The notes under the pieces were generated by a model. It did not search any database and was not told where the DNA came from. It was given only the letters and a program-made list of their open reading frames with translations. The position numbers and the translations under genes are program-made. Below, in pieces: positions 63,543-64,000 of a stretch of 64,000 nt of DNA; within the stretch, counting starts at the first letter, position 1; the number at the start of each line of letters is the position of its first letter. The DNA comes from Ureibacillus xyleni (lineage in GTDB: Bacteria; Bacillota; Bacilli; Bacillales_A; Planococcaceae). Where the stretch lies: NCBI RefSeq assembly GCF_900217795.1, contig NZ_OBMQ01000004.1, forward strand, positions 62,001-126,000, read 5' to 3'.

Positions 63543-64000
63543 ATGGCAACTTTATTTCCTGCTCTATTAGCTGGTCCAATTGTTCGAAAGGTTGAACCTT
63601 CACAAATTGTTATTTGGTTGGCGACAAGTAATGATTTTGATATAAAGGGGGACCTCTTTAAAATCGTACCCAATAATCGAACAACGCATTATACGAAGAT
63701 TAAGACCGAGTCAGCGAAACAAACGATACCCTTTGGCGAAAATCTAATATTTCATTTGCTTAAAATAACCCCACGAAAAAACCTTTTTCCTACAGAACAA
63801 CTAATCGGCTATAACATTACCTTCTCAAACGGTACAGAATCCTTCAATTTATCTGATTTAGGTCTTCTCTCCCACGGAAATGAAAATAGTATTGTCTACG
63901 ATTCCTTAAAGTATCCTAGCTTTTATATCCCACATAAAGAACGAGCATCATTTTTATTTGGTTCTTGTCATAAACTTCATGGTGATGGAGAAGATACATT
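63543..64000 (+). CDS. PhoD-like metallophosphatase, 3' end beyond the window
   Basis: The first 152 codons of a gene cut by the window edge. FPALLAGPIVRKVEPSQIVIW and the later SFLFGSCHKLHGDGED resemble the N-terminus and first metal region of alkaline phosphatase D (PhoD)-like proteins. No signal peptide is visible. The ATG follows GGTGGAGG. Confidence 0.7.
   Translation, partial: MATLFPALLAGPIVRKVEPSQIVIWLATSNDFDIKGDLFKIVPNNRTTHYTKIKTESAKQTIPFGENLIFHLLKITPRKNLFPTEQLIGYNITFSNGTESFNLSDLGLLSHGNENSIVYDSLKYPSFYIPHKERASFLFGSCHKLHGDGEDT

Overview
The window looks like a chromosomal segment of a low-GC, endospore-forming Firmicute of the Bacillaceae/Planococcaceae type. The evidence is AT-rich DNA with Bacillus-style Shine-Dalgarno sites and frequent TTG/GTG starts, and many sporulation genes: two CotB-like coat proteins, a CotX/CotX/CotW coat cluster, a yraG-yraF-adhB-like set, a YuzC-like inner-coat protein, two Spo0E-type phosphatases, and an alpha/beta-type SASP. 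It also has Bacillus-type regulation (T-box, cobalamin riboswitch, BirA, CodY-like, NrdR-like and CzrA-like sites) and a qoxABCD quinol oxidase. I cannot assign the genus. No rRNA, tRNA, CRISPR array, transposase or clear prophage was found.

Layout. 1-4.1 kb: two coat genes, then proBA (minus strand) behind a proline T-box. 4.2-7.6 kb: nitrilase-family amidase, retropepsin-like protease, GNAT-like protein, branched-chain aminotransferase. 8.1-12.1 kb: class Ib ribonucleotide reductase nrdHIEF behind a cobalamin riboswitch and a NrdR-like box. 12.2-13.7 kb: coat cluster, including a CotX protein fused to an N-terminal zinc finger. 13.9-22.5 kb: PrpE-like phosphatase, regulators, transporters, a Spo0E-like gene and a yqhH-yqhG pair. 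22.6-28.4 kb: alpha-carbonic anhydrase, CBS-ACT protein, a secreted repeat protein, HAD phosphatase, HemD-like protein. 28.7-36.2 kb: muramoyl amidase, GGDEF protein, a nuclease-plus-P-loop (DUF2075-like) protein, the adhB/yraF/yraG set and BirA-controlled bioYB. 36.2-48.7 kb: DinB-like, CzcO with a CzrA-type operator, DUF2935, flavin oxidoreductase, an MFS remnant, an HTH-AbrB regulator coupled to a glycosyltransferase, glutamate dehydrogenase, a second GGDEF protein and an MFS transporter. 48.7-60.7 kb: qoxABCD, methyltransferases, YnfA, a B12-binding radical SAM protein. 60.7-64 kb: second Spo0E-like gene, YfhE-like peptide, serine acetyltransferase, a candidate structured RNA, a SASP, and a PhoD-like gene cut by the window end.

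The most unusual signal is a 235-bp non-coding repeat present three times (48763-48997, 54800-55034 inverted, 60433-60667). The copies are essentially identical, each is flanked by direct repeats of about 9 bp, and each sits inside the loop of a rho-independent terminator hairpin that can be rebuilt by removing the element. This suggests a recently mobile, transposase-less element that targets terminators. Other leads are a putative sRNA with its own promoter and terminator (56591-56706), a structured RNA candidate (62860-63098), a CzrA-like operator before an orphan czcO, and the dual riboswitch/NrdR control of nrdHIEF.
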